Assembly: GCF_008011855.1 (NCBI RefSeq)
Contig: NZ_VOUX01000033.1
Span: forward strand, 1,550,001 to 1,614,000
DNA length: 64,000 nucleotides
Source of the DNA: Serratia bockelmannii
GTDB taxonomy: Bacteria > Pseudomonadota > Gammaproteobacteria > Enterobacterales > Enterobacteriaceae
Direction: 5' to 3'
A program made the translations under genes and the position numbers. A model generated the notes under the pieces. It was not told where the DNA came from. It saw only the letters and a list, made by a program, of their open reading frames with translations, and searched no databases. Every line of letters begins with the position of its first letter. Positions within the stretch are counted from its first letter, which is position 1. Below, in pieces: positions 31,755 through 41,314 of this stretch.

Positions 31755-31932
31755 TCCCCCGTTTCGCCCGCGCGGTGGCCGCCACCGCGCGTTTTCCGTT
31801 TGACCGGGATCAATCTCCCTTGAATAAATCCGGTTAACTGCTGATTTCTTGCCGCGCTGCGGCTACAATCCCCCGCTTTTACTGCGCCATCAGGTGGCGT
31901 GGTGCTGACCTGAAATCAGACCGAGACACACT

Positions 31933-33285
31933 ATGTTTACACCGGAACTTCTCTCCCCGGCCGGAACGCTGAAAAACATGCGTTACGCCTTTGCCTACGG
32001 CGCCGATGCGGTTTACGCCGGCCAGCCGCGCTACAGCCTGCGGGTACGCAACAACGAGTTCAACCACGAGAATCTGGCGCAGGGCATTAACGAAGCGCAT
32101 GCGCTGGGCAAAAAATTCTACGTGGTGGTGAACATCGCCCCGCACAACGCCAAGCTGAAAACCTTCTTGCGCGATCTGAAGCCGGTTATCGATATGGGCC
32201 CGGATGCGCTGATCATGTCCGATCCTGGCCTTATCATGATGGTGCGCGAAGCCTTCCCGCAGATGGACATCCACCTGTCGGTGCAGGCCAATGCCGTTAA
32301 CTGGGCGACGGTGAAGTTCTGGAAGCAAATGGGCCTGACCCGCGTGATCCTGTCGCGCGAACTGTCGCTGGAAGAGATTGCCGAGATCCGCGCCGAAGTG
32401 CCGGACATGGAGCTGGAGATCTTCGTCCACGGCGCGCTGTGCATGGCCTACTCCGGCCGCTGCCTGCTGTCCGGCTACATCAACAAACGCGATCCCAATC
32501 AGGGTACCTGCACCAATGCCTGCCGCTGGCAGTACAAGGCGGAGGAAGGCAAAGAGGACGACACCGGCAATATCGTGCACCTGCACGAACCGATCCCGGT
32601 GCAGACCGTCGAGCCGACGCTGGGCATCGGCGCGCCGACCGACAAGGTGTTCATGCTGTCTGAAGCACAAAAGCCAGGTGAATATATGAGCGCCTTCGAA
32701 GACGAACACGGCACCTATATCATGAACTCCAAGGATCTGCGCGCCATCCAGCACGTGGAGCGTCTGACGCAGCTCGGCGTGCATTCGCTGAAGATCGAAG
32801 GGCGCACCAAGTCCTTCTACTACTGCGCCCGCACCGCCCAGGTCTACCGCCGCGCCATCGACGACGCCGTTGCCGGCAAACCGTTCGATCCGACCCTGCT
32901 CACCACGCTGGAAGGCCTGGCGCACCGCGGCTATACCGAAGGCTTCCTGCGCCGCCACGTGCACGAAGCGCAGCAGAATTACGAATACGGCTCTTCGCTC
33001 TCCGAGCGCCAGCAGTTCGTCGGCGAGTTCACCGGCGTGCGCCGCGAAGGCTGGGCGGAAGTCGACGTGAAGAATAAATTCTCACTCGGCGACAGCGTCG
33101 AGATGATGACGCCAGGCGGCAACGTGCTGTTCACCCTCGAAAGCATGCAAAATAAGAAAGGCGAGCCGATTGAGGTCGCGCCGGGCAACGGCCATATCGT
33201 TTATTTGCCGATCCCGCAGGATATTGATCTCAATTATGCATTGCTGATCCGCAATTTGGCGGAAGAAAATAGCGCCGGAGCCTAA
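31933..33285 (+). CDS. trhP: TrhP (YegQ), tRNA U34 hydroxylation protein
   Basis: 450-aa member of the U32 peptidase-like family, required with prephenate for hydroxylating uridine 34 of tRNAs to 5-hydroxyuridine, the precursor of cmo5U. It matches E. coli YegQ from FTPELLSPAGTLKNMRYAFA onward. Conserved cysteines in LCMAYSGRCLLSGY, GTCTNACRW and FYYCARTAQVYR suit iron-sulfur cluster binding. A strong terminator follows, then the small RNA gene cyaR, as in E. coli. Confidence 0.97.
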   Translation: MFTPELLSPAGTLKNMRYAFAYGADAVYAGQPRYSLRVRNNEFNHENLAQGINEAHALGKKFYVVVNIAPHNAKLKTFLRDLKPVIDMGPDALIMSDPGLIMMVREAFPQMDIHLSVQANAVNWATVKFWKQMGLTRVILSRELSLEEIAEIRAEVPDMELEIFVHGALCMAYSGRCLLSGYINKRDPNQGTCTNACRWQYKAEEGKEDDTGNIVHLHEPIPVQTVEPTLGIGAPTDKVFMLSEAQKPGEYMSAFEDEHGTYIMNSKDLRAIQHVERLTQLGVHSLKIEGRTKSFYYCARTAQVYRRAIDDAVAGKPFDPTLLTTLEGLAHRGYTEGFLRRHVHEAQQNYEYGSSLSERQQFVGEFTGVRREGWAEVDVKNKFSLGDSVEMMTPGGNVLFTLESMQNKKGEPIEVAPGNGHIVYLPIPQDIDLNYALLIRNLAEENSAGA

Positions 33286-33290
33286 CAATC

Positions 33291-33317
33291 AATCGTCGCC
33301 ATTCGGCGGCGATTTTT
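33291..33317 (+). terminator. Rho-independent terminator after trhP
   Basis: Stem AATCGTCGCC (33291-33300) with GGCGGCGATT (33305-33314), loop ATTC, T-run immediately after. One G-T wobble. Confidence 0.85.
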
Positions 33318-33322
33318 AGCAA

Positions 33323-33344
33323 ATATTAGAATTGGATCACATCA
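33323..33344. promoter_or_regulatory. Probable CRP site of cyaR
   Basis: A 22-bp element with a perfect right half (GATCACAT, 33335-33342) and a degenerate left half (TTAGA for TGTGA). Its centre is about 38-41 bp before the inferred cyaR start, the class II activator position. CyaR is CRP-activated in E. coli. Confidence 0.65.
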
Positions 33345-33371
33345 ATGTGCCCGCAGCTTGGTTACTATCAC

Positions 33372-33462
33372 GCTGCTTAAAACGAACAACGAAAATATTT
33401 GCATAGCAATACTAGGAACCACCTCCTTAGCCGGCCCAATCTCCCTTGGGCTGGCTTTTTCT
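33372..33462 (+). ncRNA. cyaR: CyaR small regulatory RNA
   Basis: Hfq-binding sRNA of about 90 nt. The core AGGAACCACCTCCTTAGCC and ATCTCCCTT match E. coli CyaR exactly; the exposed CCTCC pairs with Shine-Dalgarno regions of targets such as ompX, luxS and nadE in E. coli. The intrinsic terminator has arms AGCCGGCCCAA (33429-33439) and TTGGGCTGGCT (33446-33456) with one wobble, followed by T residues; compensatory changes relative to E. coli preserve the stem. A TACTAT -10 element lies at 33363-33368. The 5' end is placed at GCTGCTTAAAA by analogy. The position between trhP and yegS is conserved. Confidence 0.93.
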
Positions 33463-33501
33463 TTATGGGTCCGCCATTGCCGCCGGTGCGCCTATTTTTC
33501 A

Positions 33502-33723
33502 TTACGTTTTCCCGTTATCCATTTTAATAAAAATAATAACGCCACATCGATATATAAATAACGCTATAGCGATTAATCCTGCCGCCATTAAAATTCCGCT
33601 TATTGTCAGGTTAAATTCAGATAAATTCGCATCGTCTTCATATTCACGGCACAATAGGAAATAACCGGAATTAGCTGAATATTCTGATGGCTTGGCGGCG
33701 TAGGCTGGTTTATCTTGAGGCAT
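33502..33723 (-). CDS. Possible small single-pass membrane protein
   Basis: 73 aa if started at the ATG at 33723: a polar N-terminus ([19 protein letters not shown]), an acidic stretch ([11 protein letters not shown]), one strong hydrophobic helix (about residues 45-65) and a short Lys-containing tail. It is A+T-richer than its neighbours. GGCGGA lies upstream, a weak ribosome-binding site. It converges on the cyaR terminator and diverges from yegS. No family recognised; real expression is uncertain. Confidence 0.4.
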   Translation of the reverse strand: MPQDKPAYAAKPSEYSANSGYFLLCREYEDDANLSEFNLTISGILMAAGLIAIALFIYRCGVIIFIKMDNGKT

Positions 33724-33752
33724 TCTTGGTTTTCCGCCGGAGGAGATCGGTA

Positions 33753-34658
33753 ATGCCTCAACACTCACATGCAGCCGCCCTGCTTATTCTCAACGGCAAG
33801 GGCGCCGGCAACGAAGAACTGCGTCAGGCGGTCACACGGCTGCGCGAAGAGCAAATCACGCTGTACGTGCGCGTGACCTGGGAGCACGGCGACGCCGCGC
33901 GCTACGTCGCGGAAGCTGCACAACTCGGCGTCGGCACCGTCGTCGCCGGCGGCGGTGACGGCACCATCAACGAAGTGGCCGCCGCGCTGGTGCAGCTGCC
34001 GGCGCATAACCGGCCGGCGCTGGGCATTCTGCCGCTCGGCACCGCCAACGACTTCGCCATGGCGTGCAATATCCCCCCATCCCCCGAACTGGCGCTGCAG
34101 CTGGCGATCAAGGGCCGCTCGGTGCCGATCGATCTGGCGAAGGTCAACGGCGAGCGCTACTTCATCAACATGGCCACCGGCGGCTTCGGCACCCGCATCA
34201 CCACCGAGACACCGGAGAAGTTGAAGGCGGCCTTGGGCGGCGTGTCCTACTTCGTGCACGGCTTGCTGCGCATGGATACGCTGCAGGCCGACCGCTGTGA
34301 AATCCGCGGGCCGGACTTCCGCTGGGCCGGCGAAGCATTGGTGATCGGCATCGGCAACGGCAAGCAGGCCGGCGGCGGCCAGGAACTGTGCCCCAGCGCG
34401 CTGATCAACGACGGCCTGCTGCAGCTGCGCCTGCTGATCGCCGATGAACTGCTGCCGGCGCTGGTCGCCGCCCTGTTCAACGACGAAGAGAGCAACAGCA
34501 TCCTCAGCGCGGCGCTGCCGTGGCTCGAGATCGACGCGCCGCATGAGATGACCTTCAACCTCGACGGCGAACCGCTCAAAGGCCGCCATTTCCGCATCGA
34601 AGTGTTGCCGCAGGCCATCGAATGCCGCCTGCCGCCTAACTGCGCCCTGCTGGGCTGA
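33753..34658 (+). CDS. yegS: YegS lipid kinase
   Basis: 301-aa diacylglycerol-kinase-like enzyme. Nucleotide-binding GGGDGT at residues 66-71, [10 protein letters not shown], and the C-terminal DGEPLKG typical of the DAGK catalytic fold. E. coli and Salmonella YegS phosphorylate phosphatidylglycerol in vitro; the in vivo substrate is unsettled. Strong Shine-Dalgarno GGAGGAGA about 7 nt before ATG 33753; the frame opens upstream, but this start fits the family. Confidence 0.93.
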   Translation: MPQHSHAAALLILNGKGAGNEELRQAVTRLREEQITLYVRVTWEHGDAARYVAEAAQLGVGTVVAGGGDGTINEVAAALVQLPAHNRPALGILPLGTANDFAMACNIPPSPELALQLAIKGRSVPIDLAKVNGERYFINMATGGFGTRITTETPEKLKAALGGVSYFVHGLLRMDTLQADRCEIRGPDFRWAGEALVIGIGNGKQAGGGQELCPSALINDGLLQLRLLIADELLPALVAALFNDEESNSILSAALPWLEIDAPHEMTFNLDGEPLKGRHFRIEVLPQAIECRLPPNCALLG

Positions 34659-34665
34659 CCTTGTC

Positions 34666-34684
34666 GGGCGCAGCCGCTGCGCCC
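34666..34684 (+). terminator. Hairpin after yegS, weak terminator
   Basis: Arms GGGCGCAG (34666-34673) and CTGCGCCC (34677-34684), loop CCG, followed by a C/T-rich tract rather than a clean T-run. Confidence 0.45.
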
Positions 34685-34755
34685 CACTTCTTCCCCTCCG
34701 TTCATCCGCTTTCACTCGCGATCAAATGTGATCCTCTCCGGCAAATTCATTAATT

Positions 34756-34769
34756 CATACTTGTATGGT
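34756..34769. promoter_or_regulatory. Candidate RspR operator upstream of rspA
   Basis: CATAC-TT-GTATG is a 12-bp inverted repeat about 60 bp before the rspA ATG. The heptamer GTATGGT (34763-34769) recurs at 41370-41376 upstream of rspR, the cluster's GntR-family regulator. Shared position and sequence suggest a common operator. Confidence 0.4.
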
Positions 34770-34826
34770 AGTTAGTTCATGGCGTATTTTCGCGCTATCT
34801 CTCCGCAGCTACAGGATGTGAAGGTT

Positions 34827-36041
34827 ATGAAAATCGTCAACGCCGAGGTGTTCGTCACCTGCCCGGGGCGCAACTTTGTCACGCTGAAAATCACCACCGA
34901 TGACGGCATCATCGGCCTCGGTGACGCCACGCTGAACGGGCGCGAATTGCCGGTGGCCTCTTACCTGAAAGATCACCTCTGCCCGCAGTTGATCGGCCGC
35001 GACGCGCAGCGGATCGAAGACCTCTGGCAATTCTTCTACAAAGGCGCTTACTGGCGGCGCGGCCCGGTGACCATGTCCGCCATTTCCGCCGTCGACATGG
35101 CGCTGTGGGACATCAAGGCCAAGGCCGCCAACATGCCGCTGTATCAGCTGTTGGGCGGCGCCTCACGTTCGGGAGTGATGGTGTATTGCCATACCACCGG
35201 CCACTCGATCGACGAGGTGCTCGACGACTACGCCAAACATAAAGAACAAGGCTTCAAGGCGATCCGCGTGCAATGCGGCGTGCCCGGCATGAAAACCACC
35301 TACGGCATGGCCAAGGGCAAAGGCCAGGCCTATGAGCCGGCCACCAAGGGTGACTGGCCGGAAGAGCAGCTGTGGTCGACGGAAAAATACCTCGATTTCA
35401 CCCCCAAACTGTTCGACGCGGTGCGCAACAGGTTCGGCTTCAACGAGCACCTGCTGCACGACATGCACCATCGCCTGACGCCAATTGAAGCGGCGCGCTT
35501 TGGTAAAAGCGCCGAGCCGTATCGCCTGTTCTGGATGGAGGATCCGACGCCGGCGGAAAATCAGGCCTGTTTCCGCCTGATCCGCCAGCATACCGTCACG
35601 CCGATCGCCGTCGGCGAGGTGTTCAACAGCATCTGGGACTGCAAACAGCTGATCGAAGAACAGCTGATCGACTACATCCGCACCACCCTGACGCACGCGG
35701 GCGGCATTACCGGCATGCGGCGCATCGCCGACTTCGCCTCGCTGTATCAGGTGCGCACCGGTTCTCACGGCCCTTCCGATCTGTCGCCGATCTGCATGGC
35801 GGCGGCGCTGCACTTCGATCTGTGGGTGCCAAACTTCGGCGTGCAGGAATACATGGGCTATTCCGAGCAAATGCTCGAGGTGTTCCCGCACAGCTGGACG
35901 TTCGACGACGGCTATATGCATCCGGGCGACAAGCCGGGCATCGGCATCGAGTTCGATGAGAAGCTGGCGGCCCGTTACCCATATGAACCGGCCTACCTGC
36001 CGGTCGCGCGTCTGGAGGATGGCACCTTATGGAACTGGTAA
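34827..36041 (+). CDS. rspA: RspA, mannonate-dehydratase-family enolase superfamily enzyme
   Basis: 404 aa, same length as E. coli RspA and related ManD enzymes, which dehydrate D-mannonate and related sugar acids to 2-keto-3-deoxy acids. Metal ligands Asp212 (LLHDMHH), Glu238 (WMEDPTP) and Glu264 (VGEVFN), and the catalytic His314 (GSHGPSD), are all visible. Start at [14 protein letters not shown] fits the family; the frame extends upstream to 34779. First gene of a catabolic cluster with rspB, transporters and an oxidoreductase. Some RspA-type members are slow on mannonate, so another sugar acid may be the true substrate. Confidence 0.9.
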   Translation: MKIVNAEVFVTCPGRNFVTLKITTDDGIIGLGDATLNGRELPVASYLKDHLCPQLIGRDAQRIEDLWQFFYKGAYWRRGPVTMSAISAVDMALWDIKAKAANMPLYQLLGGASRSGVMVYCHTTGHSIDEVLDDYAKHKEQGFKAIRVQCGVPGMKTTYGMAKGKGQAYEPATKGDWPEEQLWSTEKYLDFTPKLFDAVRNRFGFNEHLLHDMHHRLTPIEAARFGKSAEPYRLFWMEDPTPAENQACFRLIRQHTVTPIAVGEVFNSIWDCKQLIEEQLIDYIRTTLTHAGGITGMRRIADFASLYQVRTGSHGPSDLSPICMAAALHFDLWVPNFGVQEYMGYSEQMLEVFPHSWTFDDGYMHPGDKPGIGIEFDEKLAARYPYEPAYLPVARLEDGTLWNW

Positions 36042-36046
36042 ACACC

Positions 36047-37063
36047 ATGCGCAGCGTCGTGATCGAACAGCCCGGGCGCCTGGCGCTGCAGACGCGTGCG
36101 CTGCCACAGCCGGCGGCCGGCGAGGTGCGGGTCAAGGTGAAATTCGCCGGCATCTGCGGCTCCGACGTCCATATCTATCACGGCCATAACCCGTTCGCCC
36201 GCTACCCGCGGGTGATCGGCCACGAGTTCTTCGGCCTGATCGATGCTCTAGGCGAAGGCGTCGATCCGGCGCGCCTCGGCGAACGCGTCTCGGTAGACCC
36301 GGTGGTGAGCTGCGGCCACTGCTATCCCTGTTCGGTCGGCCGCCCCAACGTCTGCACCTCGCTGCAGGTGATCGGCGTGCACCGCGACGGCGGCTTCAGC
36401 GACTACGCCTGCGTGCCGGCACGCAACGCCTATCCGGTTCCGGCCGCCATCAGCGATCGCCACGCCGCGATGATCGAACCCTTCACTATCGCCGCCAACA
36501 TTACCGCCCATCTGCAACCACGCCCCGACGACATCGCGCTGATCTACGGCGCCGGGCCGATGGGGCTCACGGTGATCCAGACGCTGAAAGGCGTGTACGG
36601 CGTCAAGCAGGTGTGGGTCGTCGATCGCATCGCCGAACGGCTGGACATGGCACGCGCCAACGGTGCCGACGAAGTATTCAACAACGCCGAGGCCGCATTG
36701 CCGCAGGCGCTGCAGCAGCGCGACGTTCAGCCGACGCTGATCGTCGATGCCGCCTGCCACCCCGCCATTTTGCCGGAGGCGATCGCGCTGGCTTCGCCGG
36801 CGGCGCGCATCGGCATCATGGGCTTTTCCGGCGACGCTTGCACCCTGACCCAGCAGAGCATCACCAGCAAGGAGCTGTCGATCTTCTCCTCGCGCCTGAA
36901 CAGCGCGCGCTTCCCACAGGTGATCGCCTGGATGGCGGACGGCAAGCTAGACCCGCAGCGGCTACTCACCCACTGCGTGCCCGCCGGCGACGTCGAACGG
37001 GCAATGCAGATGTTCGAGCGGGATCAGCGCACCTGCTGCAAGGTACTGCTGCAGTTCGAGTAA
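36047..37063 (+). CDS. rspB: RspB, zinc-dependent alcohol dehydrogenase family
   Basis: 338-aa medium-chain dehydrogenase like E. coli RspB and sugar-acid dehydrogenases. Catalytic zinc Cys in FAGICGSDVHIYHGHNPF, GHEFFG, structural zinc cluster CGHCYPCSVGRPNVC, and the cofactor-binding YGAGPMGLTVIQ. Start taken at MRSVVIEQPG to align with E. coli MKSILIEKPN; ATG 36029 inside rspA is the alternative. It lies 5 nt after rspA. In the cluster it probably oxidises a hydroxyl of the sugar acid. Confidence 0.88.
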   Translation: MRSVVIEQPGRLALQTRALPQPAAGEVRVKVKFAGICGSDVHIYHGHNPFARYPRVIGHEFFGLIDALGEGVDPARLGERVSVDPVVSCGHCYPCSVGRPNVCTSLQVIGVHRDGGFSDYACVPARNAYPVPAAISDRHAAMIEPFTIAANITAHLQPRPDDIALIYGAGPMGLTVIQTLKGVYGVKQVWVVDRIAERLDMARANGADEVFNNAEAALPQALQQRDVQPTLIVDAACHPAILPEAIALASPAARIGIMGFSGDACTLTQQSITSKELSIFSSRLNSARFPQVIAWMADGKLDPQRLLTHCVPAGDVERAMQMFERDQRTCCKVLLQFE

Positions 37064-37154
37064 CGTCACGGCAGCATCGGGGCATGGGGCGGCACCCGCC
37101 GCCCGTGCAAACAACGAAGCATCACGATTAAAACGACACCCAGTGGAGTGCTTT

Positions 37155-38444
37155 ATGTTTAAAAACCTGCGTTGGACCATCGTGTTCCTGCTGTTCATGG
37201 TCTACATGATCAACTACCTCGATCGCGTGGCGCTGTCGATCACCGTGCCGATGATCGAACAGGATCTGATGCTGAACGCCGAACAGTTCGGCCTGATCTT
37301 CGGCAGCTTCTTCTTCGGCTACGCCATCTTCAACTTCGTCGGCGGGCTGGCGGTCGACCGCTTCGGCCCGACGCTGGTGCTGGGCGTGGCGGTCGGCCTG
37401 TGGTCCATCTTCTGCGGCATGACGGCGATCGCCACCGGCTTTTACTCAATGCTGATCCTGCGCGTCCTGTTCGGCATGGCCGAAGGGCCGATCTGCGCCT
37501 CGGCCAACAAGATGATCAACGGCTGGTTCCCGAAGAAACAGGCGGCGACCGCTATGGGCCTGCTCAGCGCCGGTTCACCGTTGGGCGGCGCGGTGGCCGG
37601 GCCGATCGTCGGCTATCTGGCGCTGGCGTTCGGCTGGCGGCCGGCGTTTATGATCATCTGCGCCATCGGCATCGTCTGGATGCTGGTGTGGTTCTTCGTG
37701 GTGGCGGATAACCCGGCGAAAAGCCAACGCGTCAGCAACGAAGAACGGGCGCTGATCGCACAGTTGAAACAGGAAAACCTCGGCGAGGAAAGCGCGCTGA
37801 GCGACGCCGCGCACGGGCTGGGTTACTACCTGAAGCAGCCGATCATTCTGGTCACCGCCTTCGCCTTCTTCTGCTACAACTACATCCTGTTCTTCTTCCT
37901 GAGCTGGTTCCCCTCGTATCTGGTGCAGGCGCACAACCTGAACATCAAAGAGATGAGCCTGACCACGATGATCCCGTGGATCATCGGCTTCGTCGGGCTG
38001 GCGCTCGGGGGCTATATTTCCGACAAGATCTTCAACATCACCGGCAAATTGCTGCTGTCGCGCAAGATCGTGCTGGTCACCAGCCTGCTGGCGGCGGCGG
38101 TGTGCGTGGCGTTGGCAGGCACTGTCAGCAGCGTGGTGCCGGCGGTGATGCTGATGTCGGTGTCGATCTTCTTCCTTTACATCACCGGCGCTCTCTACTG
38201 GGCGATTATCCAGGACGTGGTGCATAAATCCCGGGTCGGCGGCGCCAGCGGGTTCATTCATTTGATCGGCAGCGTCTCCGGCATCATCGGGCCGATCGTC
38301 ACCGGCTACATCGTGCAGAACACCGGCAAATTCGACAGCGCCTTTATGCTGGCGGGCGGCGTCGCCGCGCTGGGCGCGCTGCTGGTGCTGCTGGTGATCA
38401 AGGCGCCGCGCGCAACGGCGGGCGTGCAAATCTTAAAACCCTAA
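37155..38444 (+). CDS. MFS sugar-acid transporter (anion:cation symporter family)
   Basis: 429 aa, twelve membrane helices. The N-terminal YMINYLDRVALSITVPMI and the FGMAEGPICASANKMINGWF segment mark the ACS family (ExuT, GudP, GarP, DgoT), proton symporters for hexuronates and aldonates. GGAG lies 6 nt upstream of the ATG. Between rspB and a mannitol-dehydrogenase-family gene, so uptake of the cluster's sugar acid is the natural role; the exact substrate is inferred. Confidence 0.85.
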   Translation: MFKNLRWTIVFLLFMVYMINYLDRVALSITVPMIEQDLMLNAEQFGLIFGSFFFGYAIFNFVGGLAVDRFGPTLVLGVAVGLWSIFCGMTAIATGFYSMLILRVLFGMAEGPICASANKMINGWFPKKQAATAMGLLSAGSPLGGAVAGPIVGYLALAFGWRPAFMIICAIGIVWMLVWFFVVADNPAKSQRVSNEERALIAQLKQENLGEESALSDAAHGLGYYLKQPIILVTAFAFFCYNYILFFFLSWFPSYLVQAHNLNIKEMSLTTMIPWIIGFVGLALGGYISDKIFNITGKLLLSRKIVLVTSLLAAAVCVALAGTVSSVVPAVMLMSVSIFFLYITGALYWAIIQDVVHKSRVGGASGFIHLIGSVSGIIGPIVTGYIVQNTGKFDSAFMLAGGVAALGALLVLLVIKAPRATAGVQILKP

Positions 38445-38496
38445 CGCCAGACGGGGCGGCTTCGCCCCTTTGCTTACCTCTCCAGGGACATTGAAC

Positions 38497-40002
38497 ATGA
38501 GACTTTCCGACCACAGCGCGCTGCCGGCCGCCGTTATCCGGCCCGGCTACGCACGTGAGCGCGTGAAACCGCGCATGGCGCATATCGGCTTCGGCGCGTT
38601 TCACCGCGCGCACCAGGCGATGTACGCCGACAGGCTGGCCAGCGAGCACGGCAGTGACTGGGGTTACTGCGAAATCAGCATGCAGCACGGCCAGCAAAAG
38701 ATCGCCGACCTACGGCAACAGGACCTGCTGTTCTCGGTGGCGGAGATGGACGACGACGGCTGGCGGGGCCGGGTCATCGGCGTGGTTCGCCAGGCGCTGC
38801 ACTTGCAAACCGACGGGCTGGCGGCGGTGCTGGCGGCCCTGACACAGCCTGAGATCGCCATCGTCTCGCTGACCATCAGCGAAAAGGGCTATTGCTACCA
38901 CCCCGCCAGCGGTCGGCTGATGGAGGAACACCCGGCGATCGCGCACGATATCGCCCACCCGGCACAGCCGCAGTCGGCGCCGGGGCTGCTGCTGGCGGCG
39001 CTGCGCCTGCGCCGTGAACGCGGGCTGCCGCCGTTCGCCGTGATGTCCTGCGATAACATGCCGGCTAACGGCCGGGTCACGCGCCAGGTGCTGGTCGAAC
39101 TGGCGCAGCGGCAGGATCCGGCGTTGGCCGACTGGGTGCGTCAAGAGGTCGCCTTCCCTTCCACCATGGTGGATCGCATCGTGCCGGCGGTAACGCCGGA
39201 GGCCCGCCGACAGTTGCGCACCTGGCTGGGCGGCGTCGAGGATGACGTCAGCGTGGCCTGCGAGCCGTTCAGCCAGTGGGTCATTGAGGACCGATTTCCT
39301 CAGGGGCGCCCGGCCTGGGAAAAGGCCGGCGCCGAACTGGTGAGCGACGTGCTGCCGTATGAGGAGATGAAGCTGCGCATGCTGAACGGCAGCCATTCGT
39401 TCCTCGCCTACCTCGGCTATCTGGCCGGTTATCAGCACGTCGGCGACTGTATGCTGGATGCGGATTTTGTCCGCGCCGCCCGTCACCTGATGCTGGCGGA
39501 ACAGGCGCCGACCCTGCAGGTGCCGAACGTCGATTTGGCGCAGTATGCCGACTCGCTGCTGCAGCGTTACCGCAACCGCGCGCTGAAGCACCGCACCGCG
39601 CAGATCGCCATGGACGGCACGCAGAAGCTGCCGCAACGGCTGCTGGACGCGATCCGCTGGCATCTGGCGCGCGGCAGCCGCTTCGACTGCCTGGCGCTGG
39701 GCGTCGCCGGCTGGATGCGCTACGTCGGCGGCCGCGATGAACAAGGCAAGCCGATCGCCATCAGCGACCCGCTGCGCGAGCGCCTCGCCGCGTTGGTCGC
39801 CGGCAGCGAGGAAGGCCGGCCCCGCGTCCTGGCGCTGCTGCAGCTCGACAGCGTCTTCGGCCACGATCTGCCCGATTCGCCTGACTTCGTCCGCGCCGTC
39901 AGCCACGCTTATCATCAACTGCTGAGCCAGGGGGCCAAAGCCGCCGTCGCCGCTCTGCCGCTTACCGACCGGGAGGTTTCCGATGACCGTCACCACGCAT
40001 AA
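38497..40002 (+). CDS. Mannitol dehydrogenase-family oxidoreductase (UxuB-like)
   Basis: 501 aa, the length of polyol/mannonate dehydrogenases. N-terminal nucleotide-binding HIGFGAFHRAHQAMYAD; conserved catalytic-domain segments SCDNMPANGRVTRQ, PSTMVDRIVP and KLRMLNGSHSFLAYLGYLAG with the active Lys/Asn/His set. UxuB-type enzymes interconvert D-fructuronate and D-mannonate. Next to an RspA-type dehydratase this gives a plausible two-step path fructuronate or analogue -> mannonate -> 2-keto-3-deoxygluconate. AGGGA lies 8 nt before ATG 38497. Overlaps the next gene by 20 bp. Confidence 0.88.
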   Translation: MRLSDHSALPAAVIRPGYARERVKPRMAHIGFGAFHRAHQAMYADRLASEHGSDWGYCEISMQHGQQKIADLRQQDLLFSVAEMDDDGWRGRVIGVVRQALHLQTDGLAAVLAALTQPEIAIVSLTISEKGYCYHPASGRLMEEHPAIAHDIAHPAQPQSAPGLLLAALRLRRERGLPPFAVMSCDNMPANGRVTRQVLVELAQRQDPALADWVRQEVAFPSTMVDRIVPAVTPEARRQLRTWLGGVEDDVSVACEPFSQWVIEDRFPQGRPAWEKAGAELVSDVLPYEEMKLRMLNGSHSFLAYLGYLAGYQHVGDCMLDADFVRAARHLMLAEQAPTLQVPNVDLAQYADSLLQRYRNRALKHRTAQIAMDGTQKLPQRLLDAIRWHLARGSRFDCLALGVAGWMRYVGGRDEQGKPIAISDPLRERLAALVAGSEEGRPRVLALLQLDSVFGHDLPDSPDFVRAVSHAYHQLLSQGAKAAVAALPLTDREVSDDRHHA

Positions 40003-41314
40003 CGCCGTCAATACCGGCAATCAACCGCTGCTGCGGCGCGTCGCCAGCGCTTCGGCCATCGGCACCGCCGCCGAATATTATGATTTCTTCGCTTACGGCA
40101 CCGCCGCGGTGCTGTTCTTCGGCCAGCTGTTTTTCCCCAGCGCCGATCCGCTGATCAGCACGCTGGCGGCCTTCGCCACCTACGCGGTCGGTTTCCTGGC
40201 GCGCCCGCTGGGCGGCATCGTGTTCGGCCATATCGGCGACAAGGTCGGCCGCAAGAAGGCGCTGGTGATCACCATCCTGATCGTCGGCCTCGGCACCTTC
40301 TGCATCGGCCTGCTGCCCACCTATGAGCAGATCGGCATCTGGGCGCCGCTCGCGCTGATCTTTATCCGCGTGCTGCAGGGCTTCGGCGTCGGCGGCGAAC
40401 AGGCAGGCGCGGTGCTGATGACCGCCGAATATGCGCCGCCGCCCCAGCGTGGCTTCTACGCCAGTTGGGTGCAGATCGGCGCGCCCGCCGGTTTCCTGCT
40501 GCCGTCCGGGCTGTTCGCGCTGCTGACCGCCGTGCTGTCACCGGCGCAGATGCTGGACTGGGGCTGGCGCATTCCGTTCCTGCTCAGCCTGCTGCTGGTG
40601 CTGGTCGGGCTGTTTATTCGCCTGAGGATCGACGAATCGCCGGTGTTTACCCAGATCCGCGCCACCAAAGCGGTGGAGAGCCGGCCGGTGGTGGAAGTGG
40701 CCCGCCGCTATCCCGGCCTTATCGGCAAAGGGGTATGTGCCAAGCTGATCGAAGCCTGCGCCTTCGCCATGTTCACGGTGATCGTATTGGCCTACGGCAA
40801 GGCCAACCACCTCAACGAAACCATTCTGCTGGAGGCGATGATCGTGGCGGTGCTGCTGGAGATTTTCGCCATTCCGCTGATGGGCCGCCTCTCCGATCGG
40901 CTGGGGCGCAAACCGGTTTACATCGCCGGCGCGCTGCTGCAGGTGGTGTGCATCGTGCCGTTCTTTATGGCGATCAACCTCGATAGCTTCTGGGTGACGC
41001 AGATCGCCATGATCGTGGTGCTGACCTTCGGCCACAGCATGTGCTACGCGCCGCAGGCCTCTTACTTCCCGGAGCTGTTCCCCACCCGCGTGCGCTGCAG
41101 CGGCATCGCGCTGATCTGGCAGATCGGCTCGCTGATCGGCAGCGGCATTCTCGGGCTGTTGGCGGTGAAGATCCTGCAGGTGACCGGCGGCCACTACTAC
41201 GGGCTGGCGGGGTACATGATGGTGCTGGGCGTGGTGTCGGCCATCGGCCTGAGCCTGATGCCGGAAACTGCGCCAGCGCGGCGCAAGCAGGAATATCAGG
41301 ATTGGCATCACTGA
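39983..41314 (+). CDS. MFS transporter, metabolite:H+ symporter family
   Basis: 443 aa, twelve helices, with the MHS-family signature at the start (SASAIGTAAEYYDFFAYGTA), motif A GHIGDKVGRKKALV and a second-half LMGRLSDRLGRKPVYI. Relatives carry organic acids such as shikimate, citrate, ketoglutarate or betaines (ShiA, KgtP, ProP). Overlaps the upstream oxidoreductase, so co-translated with it. Two different transporters in one cluster suggest two substrates or an import/export pair. Confidence 0.85.
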   Translation: MTVTTHNAVNTGNQPLLRRVASASAIGTAAEYYDFFAYGTAAVLFFGQLFFPSADPLISTLAAFATYAVGFLARPLGGIVFGHIGDKVGRKKALVITILIVGLGTFCIGLLPTYEQIGIWAPLALIFIRVLQGFGVGGEQAGAVLMTAEYAPPPQRGFYASWVQIGAPAGFLLPSGLFALLTAVLSPAQMLDWGWRIPFLLSLLLVLVGLFIRLRIDESPVFTQIRATKAVESRPVVEVARRYPGLIGKGVCAKLIEACAFAMFTVIVLAYGKANHLNETILLEAMIVAVLLEIFAIPLMGRLSDRLGRKPVYIAGALLQVVCIVPFFMAINLDSFWVTQIAMIVVLTFGHSMCYAPQASYFPELFPTRVRCSGIALIWQIGSLIGSGILGLLAVKILQVTGGHYYGLAGYMMVLGVVSAIGLSLMPETAPARRKQEYQDWHH

